From contig CAAGLF010000021.1 of NCBI GenBank assembly GCA_900770705.1, positions 1 to 42,854 of the forward strand: a DNA stretch of 42,854 nucleotides, in the 5' to 3' direction. This stretch comes from Bacteroidaceae bacterium. Lineage in GTDB: Bacteria; Bacteroidota; Bacteroidia; Bacteroidales; Bacteroidaceae. A model generated the notes under the pieces. That model was not told the DNA's origin. It made no database searches and worked only from the letters and a program-made list of their open reading frames with translations. Positions 1 to 8,321 of the stretch are shown piece by piece. The first letter of the stretch is position 1. Each line of letters opens with the position of its first letter. The position numbers and the translations under genes were made by a program.

Positions 1-60
1 GAAATAAATCCAGTTGATATACCCGGCAAGGGATTGCGGCGTATATTCGCGAATTTCCAT
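1..60 (-). CDS. 5' end of an unidentified gene (leaves the window)
   Basis: On the minus strand an ATG at 60-58 shares its A with the TGA stop of the dihydroorotase gene (a TGATG junction), and an open frame runs to the window edge. Only 20 codons are visible, starting MEIREYTPQSLAGYINWIYF. The overlap suggests translational coupling behind pyrC. The segment YINWIYF faintly recalls the start of methionine synthase reactivation-domain proteins (a YIDW/YINW..F pattern), but that is a weak guess from memory. The start is well supported by its position; the function is not known. Confidence 0.55.
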   Translation of the reverse strand, partial: MEIREYTPQSLAGYINWIYF

Positions 61-1406
61 CAGCGACAGCGATAATAAGTGACGGCCTGGCCCAGAAAGT
101 CGTCGTCGGTGACGTGTCCGCGATTGTAGAGGGGAAATCCGCCCACATAGGTGCGCTCCACTCTCCAGTGATACACGTGTCCCTCCATCGGACTCCAGTT
201 GCACTTGCTCTGAATGCGGGAAGGCGTCACCGTCCAGGGCGAATGCGGGCGCACCAGCACGAGGTCGGCCTGGTATCCTTCACGCAGGAAACCGCGGTTC
301 TCGATGTTGAACAGGCGTGCCGGATTGTGGCACATCAGTTCCACCAGTCGCTCCAGGCTCAGATAGCCTGCGTCCGCCAGCTCCAGCATCGACACCAGCG
401 AGTATTGAATCATCGGCATGCCCGACACGGCTTTGCGGGCTCCGCCACACTTTTCCCAGATGGCGTGCGGGGCGTGGTCTGTGCCCACAGTCTTCACCAT
501 TTTGTGGTTGAGCGCGCGGCGCAAGGCCTCCCTGTCGGCCGCAGTCTTCACGGAAGGATTGCATTTGATACGAGTCCCGAGGCGCGGATAGTCGTCTTCG
601 CAGAAGAGCAGGTGCGGCAGGCAGATCTCCGCCGTCACGTGGGGATACGCTTCGTCGAACAATTCCAGCTCGCGGGCCGTGGAAACGTGCGCCACGTGCA
701 GCCGTGCGCCGGTCTCACGCGCCAGACGCACCGCCTTTCGGGTGGAGTCGTAGCACGCCTGTGCGCTACGAATCTGCGTGTGCATACCGACAGGCGGTTC
801 TCCGCCGCAGGCTTCGACGGCTTCGGCCATATTGCGCTCGATTTGTGCCGTATCCTCGCAATGCGCCACGATAGGAAGGCGTGCGTTTCCGAATATGCAG
901 TGCAGCGTATCGTCGGCGTCCACCAGCATATTGCCTGTCGAAGCGCCCATAAAGAGCTTAATGGCACATACTTTCATCGGGTCGAGCTGCGCCAGTTCCC
1001 CAGCATTGTCGCGTGTGGCACCGAAGTAGAGACCGTAGTTGACGTGGCACTTCTGCCCCATCAGCCGCAACTTCGCGTCAAAGGCTTCGTGCGTCACGGT
1101 CTGGGGCACGGTGTTCGGCATATCAAAGATGGTCGTGACGCCACCGGCCACGGCAGCGCGGCTTTCGGTGTCGATGTCGGCCTTATATGCCCAGCCCGGC
1201 TCCCGGAAATGCACGTGTGTGTCGATAATGCCGGGCAGCAGATAGCAACCGGTGCCGTCGACCACGCGGTCGGGCGGGATGAGGGGCTGCACATCGGCTC
1301 CCCGAACCACTTCCTCGATACGGTCGCCGTCGAGCAGTACGGAACCGACGAAGCGCTCGCCCTCGTTGACAACCGTGGCGTTCTTGATTTGTGTTCTCCA
1401 GTGCAT
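60..1406 (-). CDS. pyrC: Dihydroorotase
   Basis: 448 residues, a full-length dihydroorotase of the amidohydrolase superfamily, catalysing the ring closure of N-carbamoyl-aspartate to dihydroorotate in pyrimidine synthesis in the cytoplasm. The metal-binding signature DTHVHFREPG is at residues 62-71, with His64 and His66 as ligands. Further family landmarks are KLFMGASTGN (around residue 150), the VAHCED and LHVAHVS histidines, and VGTDHAPH near residue 310, which carries the catalytic aspartate. The long form with an HxHFREPG motif fits the class I enzymes usual in Bacteroidota. It lies 124 bases downstream of the polyprenol-phosphate mannosyltransferase gene on the same strand and overlaps the next gene by one base, so these three probably form one transcript from the promoter near 2380. 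Confidence 0.96.
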   Translation of the reverse strand: MHWRTQIKNATVVNEGERFVGSVLLDGDRIEEVVRGADVQPLIPPDRVVDGTGCYLLPGIIDTHVHFREPGWAYKADIDTESRAAVAGGVTTIFDMPNTVPQTVTHEAFDAKLRLMGQKCHVNYGLYFGATRDNAGELAQLDPMKVCAIKLFMGASTGNMLVDADDTLHCIFGNARLPIVAHCEDTAQIERNMAEAVEACGGEPPVGMHTQIRSAQACYDSTRKAVRLARETGARLHVAHVSTARELELFDEAYPHVTAEICLPHLLFCEDDYPRLGTRIKCNPSVKTAADREALRRALNHKMVKTVGTDHAPHAIWEKCGGARKAVSGMPMIQYSLVSMLELADAGYLSLERLVELMCHNPARLFNIENRGFLREGYQADLVLVRPHSPWTVTPSRIQSKCNWSPMEGHVYHWRVERTYVGGFPLYNRGHVTDDDFLGQAVTYYRCR

Positions 1407-1530
1407 TCTTTCTTGTTTTTCAGAGAGAAAGGTGTGGGGGCAAGGGATTGCGGGAGTCGGAAGGCGGAAAAGAAACGCGCTTCCTCCGGTGGAAGGGGCG
1501 GCTATGGCCTCGTCCCTGCCTCCTGCCGCC

Positions 1531-2292
1531 TTATTTCGCGTGCTGTTCGCTCCTCGGCTTGATTTTTCCGGTGAGTGCTGCCCAACGCAGACGCATTACG
1601 CCGAAGAGTGCCTCGCTGAAAATGCCGCCACTCATCTTGCTTGTACCAAGTTCGCGGTTGACAAAAATCACGGACACCTCTTTCACTTTGAAGCCGAGGC
1701 GTATGGCCGTGTACTTCATCTCTATCTGAAAAGCATATCCCTTGAAGCGAATTGCGTCTAAGTCGATAGTACGGAGTACGCGGCTGCGGTAGCACTTGAA
1801 GCCGGCCGTCGTGTCGTGCAGCCCTATGCCGAGTACCAGGCGAACGTACTGCGAGGCATAGTAGCTCATCAGCACGCGGCCCATCGGCCAGTTGACCACA
1901 TTCACACCGTTGACGTAGCGCGAACCGATGGCTACGTCGTAGCCTTCGTCGCGGCAGGCGGACAAAAGCCGGGGCAGGTCCTTCGGGTCGTGGCTGAAGT
2001 CGGCGTCCATTTCGAATACATATTCGTAGTCGCGCTCCAGCGCCCACTTGAATCCGGCTATGTAGGCCGTGCCCAAACCGAGCTTGCCCTTGCGCTCCAG
2101 TATGTGCAAGCGACCGGAGAAGTCAGTGGTCATCAGGCGCTTTACGATGTCGGCTGTACCGTCGGGGGAGCCGTCTTCCACCACAAGGATGTGGAAACCT
2201 TCTTCCAGCGCCATCACGGCACGGATGATTGCCTCGATGTTTTCTTTTTCGTTGTACGTCGGGATTATCACGACGCTTTTAGCGTTTTCCAT
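1531..2292 (-). CDS. Polyprenol-phosphate mannosyltransferase (GT2, DPM1-like)
   Basis: 253 residues from the ATG at 2292; the frame is open further upstream, but conservation begins at MENAKSVVIIPTYNEKENIE, the canonical N-terminus of soluble dolichol/polyprenol-phosphate mannose synthases. Motifs seen: VVEDGSPDGTA (nucleotide-sugar binding), EMDADFSHDP (the DxD metal site), GSRYVNG and KGYAFQIEM. There is no C-terminal membrane domain, so this is the short catalytic-only type. It should transfer mannose from GDP-mannose to a polyprenyl phosphate at the inner membrane face, giving a lipid-linked donor for glycan or protein O-glycosylation. The donor sugar is inferred from family, not proven. 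It is the first gene after the promoter at 2365-2395 and is followed by pyrC, a pairing I recall from other Bacteroidales. Confidence 0.9.
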   Translation of the reverse strand: MENAKSVVIIPTYNEKENIEAIIRAVMALEEGFHILVVEDGSPDGTADIVKRLMTTDFSGRLHILERKGKLGLGTAYIAGFKWALERDYEYVFEMDADFSHDPKDLPRLLSACRDEGYDVAIGSRYVNGVNVVNWPMGRVLMSYYASQYVRLVLGIGLHDTTAGFKCYRSRVLRTIDLDAIRFKGYAFQIEMKYTAIRLGFKVKEVSVIFVNRELGTSKMSGGIFSEALFGVMRLRWAALTGKIKPRSEQHAK

Positions 2293-2364
2293 AACACATA
2301 ATATATAAAACAGGATACGTTCTGCCGGAAAGAACGGGCGTGCCGCTCGCTTCCGCAAACGCTG

Positions 2365-2395
2365 CAAAGTTACGCCAAGGGGACTGAAACACAAA
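2365..2395 (-). promoter_or_regulatory. Promoter of the mannosyltransferase-pyrC operon
   Basis: On the minus strand TAACTTTG (2372-2365) matches the Bacteroidota -7 consensus TAnnTTTG, with a TTTG -33 box at 2395-2392 and 19 bases between them. It lies about 73 bases upstream of the ATG at 2292. Confidence 0.75.
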
Positions 2396-2520
2396 AATAA
2401 AACGAGAGTTTTTGCCCCTTACAGGCACAAGAAATAGCCCAACGTACGCCGCAAACGGCCGAAAGCGGGCCACGCACTTCCCGCCGGAGGCGGAAAAGCG
2501 CGCTCTGTATGTATCTCGGA

Positions 2521-2611
2521 GGAACTTCTGCGGCAGAAAGGAAAAACTTCTGCGGCGTTAGAAAAAATTTCTGCGGCAGAAAGGAGAGATTTCTGCGGCA
2601 GAAAGAAAATT
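2521..2611. repeat. 22-base tandem array, core TTCTGCGGCAGAA
   Basis: Four imperfect copies whose cores begin at about 2525, 2547, 2568 and 2590, spacings of 22, 21 and 22 bases. The core is an odd palindrome: TTCTGC, a central G, GCAGAA, extended to TTTCTGC/GCAGAAA in copies 3 and 4. Copy 2 is degenerate on its right half. The flanks between cores are A/G rich. Confidence 0.8.
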
Positions 2612-2613
2612 CC

Positions 2614-2677
2614 AAGTATGGCTCAGGCGGTTCCTAAGTGCCACTTACGCGCCAGCAGGTGCAGCTTACGCGCCTTC
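2614..2677. repeat. 21-22 base tandem array, core AAGTGCCACTT
   Basis: Directly follows the previous array in near register. The two clear units start at 2636 and 2657 (21 bases) and share AxGTGCxxCTTACGCGCC. A degenerate third unit starts at 2614. In the 2636 unit AAGTG-C-CACTT is a perfect odd palindrome with a C centre. Confidence 0.6.
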
Positions 2678-2753
2678 ACGAGCGGACAATGCAGCGAAGA
2701 CGCGGACAAAATCGGGATTTTCGGGCCGAAAGCATAGATTTCAAAGCCATTTG

Positions 2754-2785
2754 TTTGCTCTTTTTCGCAGGGCGACGTACCTTTG
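2754..2785 (+). promoter_or_regulatory. Promoter of the 146-residue protein gene
   Basis: TTTG at 2754-2757, 20 bases, then TACCTTTG at 2778-2785: full matches to the Bacteroidota -33 and -7 boxes, 37 bases before the ATG at 2823. Confidence 0.8.
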
Positions 2786-2822
2786 AAGCCTGAAACGAAA
2801 AACTGTTAATGCACAAAGACGT

Positions 2823-3263
2823 ATGAACGTGTCAGATTCAACCCTCCAGCAGCTACAGCGCGCACTGCGAAAAGTGGCACAGAAATTCCAGGAAGCAGCC
2901 GGCGCCGAACCGCTTACCGACATCCACCTGATGGCCACACCCGACAGTGGAGAATTGCGGGTCTACGACGACGACGACCGCGAACTGACGCGCTGCGTGG
3001 TCGAAGAATGGATAGGCAACAGCGACGAAGACTTCTACGACATAGCGGCCAAGGCGCTCACCGAGGCCATCCGCCGCGAGGCTGAACTGCTGTCGGCGCT
3101 CCACCTGCTCAAGCCGTACAGCTTCGTACTCATCGGAGAGAACCACGAGACGCTGAAAGACCTTTATCTCGTGGACGACGACACCATCATACTCGACGAA
3201 GAACTGATGAAAGGCCTCTCCGAAGACCTCGACCACTTCTGGGAGGAACTCTGCAAGCAATAG
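2823..3263 (+). CDS. Conserved acidic cytoplasmic protein, function unknown
   Basis: 146 residues, no signal peptide and no membrane segment. The N-terminus (SDSTLQQLQRALRKVAQKFQ) looks like an amphipathic helix; a DDDD stretch near residue 50 and acidic patches (VDDDTIILDEELMKGLSEDLDHFWEELCKQ) make it strongly acidic. I recognise it only as resembling conserved hypothetical proteins of Bacteroidales, with no assignable function. It has its own strong promoter at 2754-2785 and a hairpin terminator just after its stop, so it appears to be monocistronic. The codon pattern is like its neighbours, which supports real coding. Confidence 0.85.
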   Translation: MNVSDSTLQQLQRALRKVAQKFQEAAGAEPLTDIHLMATPDSGELRVYDDDDRELTRCVVEEWIGNSDEDFYDIAAKALTEAIRREAELLSALHLLKPYSFVLIGENHETLKDLYLVDDDTIILDEELMKGLSEDLDHFWEELCKQ

Positions 3264-3285
3264 CAGAATCCCGAACGACATACTG

Positions 3286-3318
3286 AAAAGCTGCACCGGG
3301 CCCCTCCCCGGTGCTTTT
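3286..3318 (+). terminator. Intrinsic terminator after the 146-residue gene
   Basis: Perfect 8-bp stem GCACCGGG (3293-3300) / CCCGGTGC (3307-3314) with a 6-base loop, preceded by AAAA and followed by TTTT. It lies 23 bases past the stop and ends 15 bases before the next ATG. Confidence 0.75.
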
Positions 3319-3333
3319 CCTATACACCAGGCT

Positions 3334-4290
3334 ATGGACTTCCGCACCCCGATCGAACTGCCCCGACCATCCTTCACGCTACAGCCCTCCGACAGCATCG
3401 TACTGCTGGGCTCGTGCTTCGCCGCACACATCGGCGAACGGTTGGCCCGCGCCCTGCCGGCCGAAAGAGTCTGCCTGAATCCGACGGGAGTGCTCTACAA
3501 TCCGTTCAGCATCACGCGTACCATCGACATGCTGCTGAAGGAAGGAAAAAGCATCGAGGAATATCTCTTCCAGGGCAGGGACGGACTGTGGCGCAACTGG
3601 CTCTTCTCCGGCATTGTGGCCACGGAAAATCCCGACGACTGCCTCCGACTGACGCGCGAAGCCCTGCAGCGGGGCGCACAAATGCTGCGGCAGGCAAAGC
3701 TTTGTGTCGTGACATGGGGCACAGACGTGTACTATCGGCTGAAAGACACGCCTGTCGTCGTGGCCAACTGCCACAAAGAGCCGGCTGAATACTTCACCGA
3801 AGGGCACGACAGCATAGACAACATCGTCCTGATGTGGCACCCCTTCATCGAAACGGTGCGACGCCTCAACCCCAGCCTGCACTGGGTGTTCACGGTCAGC
3901 CCCTACCGCTATGCCAAGTACGGCTTCCACCGCTCGAACCTCTCGAAGGCAGTGCTCCTGCTGGCCGCCGAGCGCGTCTGCGCCGCACACGACAACTGCC
4001 ACTACTTCCCCGCCTACGAAATCCTGCTCGACGAATTGCGCGACTACCGCTTCTACGAGCCCGATATGCTGCACCCTTCCGGACAGGCTGTCGACTATAT
4101 CTGGGAATGCTTCAAGGACTGGTGCTTCTCCGACCGGCTGCGCGAATTTGCCGCCGACCACGAAAAGCTGGTCCGCGCCCGCAGCCACCGCCCCCTCCAC
4201 CCCGGCACGGCCGCCTGCCAGCAGTTTCTGAAAAACCTGGAAGCACAGGAGGCCGGCTTCCGACGAAAGTGGGCGGAAGAACTGCCGTAG
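3334..4290 (+). CDS. GSCFA domain protein
   Basis: 318 residues. The signature GSCFA lies at residues 26-30 in IVLLGSCFAAHIGERL, which names the family (PF08885) and resembles the nucleophile block of SGNH-type hydrolases. The C-terminal EPDMLHPSGQAVDYIWECF carries the DxxH pattern expected of the catalytic Asp/His of that fold. No signal peptide is seen, so a cytoplasmic hydrolase or esterase is inferred; the substrate is unknown. It precedes murF-alr by 90 bases on the same strand, an arrangement I recall from other Bacteroidales, which hints at a link with envelope or peptidoglycan metabolism without proving it. Confidence 0.9.
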   Translation: MDFRTPIELPRPSFTLQPSDSIVLLGSCFAAHIGERLARALPAERVCLNPTGVLYNPFSITRTIDMLLKEGKSIEEYLFQGRDGLWRNWLFSGIVATENPDDCLRLTREALQRGAQMLRQAKLCVVTWGTDVYYRLKDTPVVVANCHKEPAEYFTEGHDSIDNIVLMWHPFIETVRRLNPSLHWVFTVSPYRYAKYGFHRSNLSKAVLLLAAERVCAAHDNCHYFPAYEILLDELRDYRFYEPDMLHPSGQAVDYIWECFKDWCFSDRLREFAADHEKLVRARSHRPLHPGTAACQQFLKNLEAQEAGFRRKWAEELP

Positions 4291-4346
4291 AAATTTTTCC
4301 TTTCGCCGCAGAAATCCATTTTTCCGCCCTTGTAATTTCATTTACC
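4284..4346. repeat. Degenerate 21-base tandem repeat
   Basis: Three imperfect units starting with GCC at 4284, 4305 and 4326 (exactly 21 bases apart). The first two share GCCGyAGAAATyy and a T-rich right half. The first overlaps the last codons of the GSCFA gene; the rest fill the gap before murF-alr. Degenerate, but the register matches the other arrays in this window. Confidence 0.4.
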
Positions 4347-4380
4347 TCCGAGATAAAATCAACTACAATCCCATATACGT

Positions 4381-6882
4381 ATGTCCTACTCCATCGAAAA
4401 AATCACAACCTTGATAGGTGCCCACCGCTACGGGCGCAACGAGGCGGACATAGACTGGCTGCTCACCGACAGCCGGTCGCTGTCGTTTCCGGAAAACACG
4501 CTGTTCTTCGCCCTGCGTACCCGCTCCGGCGACGGACATCGCTACATCAGCGACCTCTACAGCCGCGGCGTACGCAACTTCGTGGTAGGCAGCCTGCCCG
4601 AACGCTACGAAACAGAGAGCCCCGGAGCCAACTTTCTGCTCGTGTCCAGTCCTCTGAAAGCCTTGCAACGTCTGGCGGAGCGCCACCGCGACGAATACAA
4701 CATCCCCATCGTAGGTATCACCGGCTCCAACGGCAAGACCGTAGTAAAAGAATGGCTCTACCAACTGCTGGCGCCCTCGATGAACGTAGTACGCTCGCCC
4801 CGCTCCTACAACTCGCAGATAGGCGTGCCCCTGTCCGTATGGCTGATGAACGAACGGAGCCAGCTCGCACTCTTCGAAGCAGGCATCAGCCAGCCGGGAG
4901 AGATGGAAGCGCTTCGGGCCATCATACAGCCGACCATCGGAATCATCACCAACATCGGCGCCGCACACCAGGAAAACTTTGCCACCATCGAGGAAAAATG
5001 CCTGGAGAAGCTCTCACTCTTCAAAGACAGCAAGGTACTGATTTATGATGCCGACGAGCCGACCATCGGCCGTATGCTGCCGCAAGCCGACTTCCGCGGA
5101 CAGGCCATCGGATGGTCAAGAAAGGACGAGAAGGCGCCCCTCTACATCTCCCGGATAGAACAGAAAGAGGGACAGACACACATTATATATATATATAGGG
5201 GCAGACATGGAGCCGACGCCGAGGCTTCCGGACAGGAGCACAGCCTTACCCTGCCCTTCGTCAACGAAGCCTCGCTGCAGAACTGCTTCAACTGCCTGGC
5301 GCTGTGCCTCTATCTGGGCGTGAGCTGTGAGGACATCGCCCACCGGATGGCACACCTCGAGCAAATGGCCATGCGACTGGAAGTAAAACAAGGCATACAC
5401 GGTCTCTCGCTCATCAACGACAGTTACAACTCCGACATCAACTCGCTCGACATTGCCCTCGACTTTATGAACCGCAGGCCGGAACTGAAAGGCCGGCGAC
5501 ACACACTCATCCTCAGCGACATTCTGCAAAGCGGAATGACCAGCGAGGAACTCTACACGAAAGTGGCCGACATGATTCGTAGCCGCGGTATCGACCTGCT
5601 CATCGGCGTAGGTGCAGAAATCTCTCAGGCACACTCGCTCTTCGGGAATATGCCGAAGCACTTTTTCCCAGACAAGAACGCGCTGCTCCGAAGCGGCCTG
5701 CTCGACACGCTGCACGACGAAATCGTTCTGCTCAAGGGTGCCCGCTCTGCCGGTTTCGAGGTATTGGCGGAAATGCTGTCGCTCAAGGTTCACGAGACGA
5801 CCCTCGAAGTCAATCTCTCGGCCGTGGTGGAAAACGTCAACTACTACCGCTCGTTTATGCAGCCCTCTACAAAACTGACCTGTATGGTCAAGGCGTCGGC
5901 CTACGGCTCAGGAAGCGTCGAGATAGCCCGCACCCTGCAGGACAAGGGCGTAGACTATCTGGCCGTGGCCGTGGCAGACGAGGGCGTGGAACTGCGCAAA
6001 GCAGGCATTACAAGGGACATACTGATTATGAACCCCGAGATGTCGAGCTTCAGCACGCTCTTCGCTTACAACTTGCAGCCCGAGGTGTACAGCTTCGGAC
6101 TGCTGGAAGCACTGATTGCCGCGGCCGAACGCGAAGGCATCACGGACTTCCCGATTCACATCAAGCTCGATACGGGAATGTGCAGGCTGGGATTCGACCC
6201 CGAGCGTGACCTGGCACATCTGATTGACCGCCTACACTGGCAGAACTCCCTGATACCGCGCTCTGTCTTCTCGCACTTTGTAGGCAGCGACAGCCCCGAC
6301 TTCGACAACTTCTCGGCCGAGCAATTCCGGCGTTTCGACCTTGCCTCGCAGCAGTTGCAGGCCGCCTTCCCCCACAAGATACTCCGCCACATCTGCAACA
6401 GCGCCGGTATCGAGCGTTTCCCCGAGCGTCATCTCGATATGGTGCGCCTCGGCCTGGGGCTCTACGGCGTAAATCCCATCGACAACCGCACTTTGAGCAA
6501 CGTGGCCAGCCTGCGCACCACCATCCTGCAGATCCACGAGGTGCCGGCCGGCCGTTCGGTGGGCTATTCCCGACGTAGCATTACGCAGCGCCCCTCCCGC
6601 ATTGCGGCCATCCCCATCGGGTATGCCGACGGCCTCGACCGGCGCTTGGGCAACGGCAAGGGCTACTGCCTCGTGGGCGACCGGAAAGCGCCCTACATCG
6701 GAAACATCTGCATGGACGTCTGTATGATCGACGTCACGGACATTCCGTGCAGCGAGGGGGACCCGGTGGAAATCTTCGGCGACCGCCTGCCGGTCACGGT
6801 ATTGTCGGACTTGCTCGGCACGATACCCTATGAAATCCTGACGTCCGTCTCCGAGCGCGTGAAGCGCGTGTACTTCGTCTGA
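4381..6882 (+). CDS. Bifunctional MurF ligase / alanine racemase
   Basis: 833 residues, two enzymes fused. Residues 1 to about 450 are a Mur ligase of the MurF type (UDP-N-acetylmuramoyl-tripeptide:D-Ala-D-Ala ligase), with the ATP loop GSNGKT at 115-120, NDSYNSD (about 346-352) and the SRSGDGHRYI region. Residues from about 465 to 833 are a complete fold-type III alanine racemase: the PLP lysine is Lys504 in MVKASAYGSG, the catalytic tyrosine is Tyr748 in IPIGYADG, and GNICMDVCMID is the conserved loop near the second active site. The fusion is typical of Bacteroidota and couples D-alanine supply to its ligation in the cytoplasm. It probably shares a transcript with the GSCFA gene and ends at a convergent terminator at 6889-6963. 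Confidence 0.95.
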   Translation: MSYSIEKITTLIGAHRYGRNEADIDWLLTDSRSLSFPENTLFFALRTRSGDGHRYISDLYSRGVRNFVVGSLPERYETESPGANFLLVSSPLKALQRLAERHRDEYNIPIVGITGSNGKTVVKEWLYQLLAPSMNVVRSPRSYNSQIGVPLSVWLMNERSQLALFEAGISQPGEMEALRAIIQPTIGIITNIGAAHQENFATIEEKCLEKLSLFKDSKVLIYDADEPTIGRMLPQADFRGQAIGWSRKDEKAPLYISRIEQKEGQTHIIYIYRGRHGADAEASGQEHSLTLPFVNEASLQNCFNCLALCLYLGVSCEDIAHRMAHLEQMAMRLEVKQGIHGLSLINDSYNSDINSLDIALDFMNRRPELKGRRHTLILSDILQSGMTSEELYTKVADMIRSRGIDLLIGVGAEISQAHSLFGNMPKHFFPDKNALLRSGLLDTLHDEIVLLKGARSAGFEVLAEMLSLKVHETTLEVNLSAVVENVNYYRSFMQPSTKLTCMVKASAYGSGSVEIARTLQDKGVDYLAVAVADEGVELRKAGITRDILIMNPEMSSFSTLFAYNLQPEVYSFGLLEALIAAAEREGITDFPIHIKLDTGMCRLGFDPERDLAHLIDRLHWQNSLIPRSVFSHFVGSDSPDFDNFSAEQFRRFDLASQQLQAAFPHKILRHICNSAGIERFPERHLDMVRLGLGLYGVNPIDNRTLSNVASLRTTILQIHEVPAGRSVGYSRRSITQRPSRIAAIPIGYADGLDRRLGNGKGYCLVGDRKAPYIGNICMDVCMIDVTDIPCSEGDPVEIFGDRLPVTVLSDLLGTIPYEILTSVSERVKRVYFV

Positions 6883-6888
6883 CCGGCA

Positions 6889-6963
6889 CCGCATACGGAA
6901 GCGACCCGCAGGCAAATGGCAATTCCATCTGTCTGCGGGTCGCTTCTGTGTATAGGTATGCGG
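6889..6963. terminator. Convergent hairpin terminator
   Basis: Perfect 14-bp stem GAAGCGACCCGCAG (6898-6911) / CTGCGGGTCGCTTC (6933-6946), extended outside by an 8-bp stem CCGCATAC (6889-6896) / GTATGCGG (6956-6963). It lies between the convergent murF-alr and DUF4369 genes. There is no T-run, so the mode of termination is inferred. Confidence 0.65.
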
Positions 6964-6976
6964 CGGCAGCCCGGTC

Positions 6977-7714
6977 TTAGTTTCTGCGGCGGCGCTTGGA
7001 ACCGCCCCGGCGTGTCGGAGTGACGCGGGCTTCCTCGGGCGAATAGCGCGCCCGCTGCATATACCCCTGCACGAAAGGATGGTTGAGGAATCCAAGAGGA
7101 GCGCCAGCCAGGATTTCTCCTATCTGTTCCGTGATGACGGGAGAGGGATATTGGCTGCACAGCATAATGAAGAAGCCGCAGCCGAGGGCGTTGTCGTAAT
7201 TGTCGCGTACGAAGTCCGTCTCCAGGCGCTCCATCCTAAGATTGAGTTGCTCCTCCTTGAGCCCCACTCTCTCGTGTATGTCTTCGGGGGGCAGGCCTTG
7301 CAGGCAGAGCTTCATCCGCTGGTCGAAGAGTTCGTTCCACTCGTTCTGCAGGCGGTTCATCTTGTTGAAGAAAGCGGTAAGGCGATCGTTGAGCGGCGTG
7401 CCCGTCACGTGATTGCCGGAATAGTCCACACGGATGGTCACATCGCCGTTTTCCACCACCACAGGCATTATCCGCGTATTGTCGATGTAGATAGTAGCCA
7501 TTACAGCGGAGTCGACTGCTCCCATCAGCTCGAACTGTCCGTGCACCATACGGCACGAGTCGAGACAAAGGTGCTGGTCGGCCAGATCCATCGGCTTCAA
7601 ATAGAGCATATCCCCCTTGAAGGTGTCCTGCGACACTTCACCGGCGATGTTGTATTGTTCGGAGCACGAACAAACGCCAAGAAGCAAGCTCACGGTGTAG
7701 AGGAATATTCTCAT
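6977..7714 (-). CDS. DUF4369-type lipoprotein
   Basis: 245 residues from the ATG at 7714, chosen because it starts a lipoprotein signal (MRIFLYTVSLLLGVCSC, with Cys at about 16 and 18) and lies just after a good promoter. The N-terminal half (YNIAGEV...GDMLYLKPMD...VVENGDVTIRVDY) matches the DUF4369 beta-rich domain that in Bacteroidota often precedes a thioredoxin-like domain. Here no CxxC thioredoxin motif follows; instead there is a helical region and a strongly basic tail (TPTRRGGSKRRRRN). It is therefore a truncated-architecture member, exported and probably anchored to a membrane by lipid. Function unknown. It appears to be a single-gene unit. Confidence 0.85.
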   Translation of the reverse strand: MRIFLYTVSLLLGVCSCSEQYNIAGEVSQDTFKGDMLYLKPMDLADQHLCLDSCRMVHGQFELMGAVDSAVMATIYIDNTRIMPVVVENGDVTIRVDYSGNHVTGTPLNDRLTAFFNKMNRLQNEWNELFDQRMKLCLQGLPPEDIHERVGLKEEQLNLRMERLETDFVRDNYDNALGCGFFIMLCSQYPSPVITEQIGEILAGAPLGFLNHPFVQGYMQRARYSPEEARVTPTRRGGSKRRRRN

Positions 7715-7785
7715 AATGTCGATAAACGGGTGGATAGCACGGAGGCCGGGACAAAAGATTCCGCTTGCGGCCTCCTTTCTTACCG

Positions 7786-7818
7786 CAAATATACGATGTC
7801 CGAGGCCTTTCGGCCAAA
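7786..7818 (-). promoter_or_regulatory. Promoter of the DUF4369 lipoprotein gene
   Basis: On the minus strand TATATTTG (7793-7786) with TTTG at 7818-7815, 21 bases apart, about 72 bases before the ATG at 7714. Confidence 0.65.
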
Positions 7819-8117
7819 CAATGTGGGCAATAGAACAACGGGAAATAAACTTTTTTGGGGATTGCGCGGGCAAATGTGAAAGAAACCTGCTCTTTTTTTA
7901 CATTTGCTCCAAGTTTTTTCAAAACGGAAGGCCACCCGATGCCCCTTCCTCCGGCTCCCTCCCTTCCTCCCCGCCCATACGTCTGCCGCAGCAGGCGGCT
8001 GCGGACCTGCACATTAACATATTTAACCTTCTGATACACTTCCGGCTGCATAATGCCGCAGAAAAAGGCTGCAAAGTCCGGCCTTCTCCGCGCTACCGGC
8101 GACATCGCGCGGCGAAT

Positions 8118-8159
8118 ATCGGCAGAAGTTTCTACAACATCGGCAGAAATTCTCCGAAT
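8118..8159. repeat. 21-base tandem repeat pair
   Basis: Two units starting at 8118 and 8139 share ATCGGCAGAA, then diverge. AGAA-A-TTCT in the second unit is an odd palindrome. A more degenerate unit may start near 8097. Confidence 0.45.
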
Positions 8160-8199
8160 TACAGGGCAAAAACGGCCGGAATATCGCGCCCGGACCATC

Positions 8200-8231
8200 G
8201 AAAAAGGGGAGACCACGAACAGTCTCCCCTT
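8200..8231 (-). terminator. Intrinsic terminator of the ftsB-like gene pair
   Basis: On the minus strand a perfect 10-bp stem AAGGGGAGAC / GTCTCCCCTT (8231-8222 and 8213-8204) with an 8-base loop runs straight into TTTTT, 90 bases beyond the stop at 8322. Confidence 0.8.
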
Positions 8232-8321
8232 CCGGTAAGCCAAAGATAGGCATTATTTTTCACATACAAGCCAAATGTTAAAAAGTGAGGGGCAGACGGA
8301 GCCCCTGCCGCGGCGGGGCGC

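Larger units (their letters stand above)
2293..2822. other. 530-base divergent intergenic region
   Basis: No convincing gene. It holds two outward-facing Bacteroidota promoters (minus at 2365-2395, plus at 2754-2785) and, between them, two adjoining 21-22 base tandem arrays (2521-2611 and 2614-2677). Apparent reading frames across the arrays are only translations of the repeats. Confidence 0.7.
7715..8321. other. 607-base intergenic region
   Basis: No gene is supported. It contains the DUF4369 gene promoter (7786-7818), an inverted repeat GCAAATGT (7870-7877) / ACATTTGC (7900-7907) enclosing an A-rich then T-rich loop, a weak 21-base repeat pair (8118-8159), and the terminator of the gene pair to the right (8200-8231). 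The short frames across it have no family features. Confidence 0.6.
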
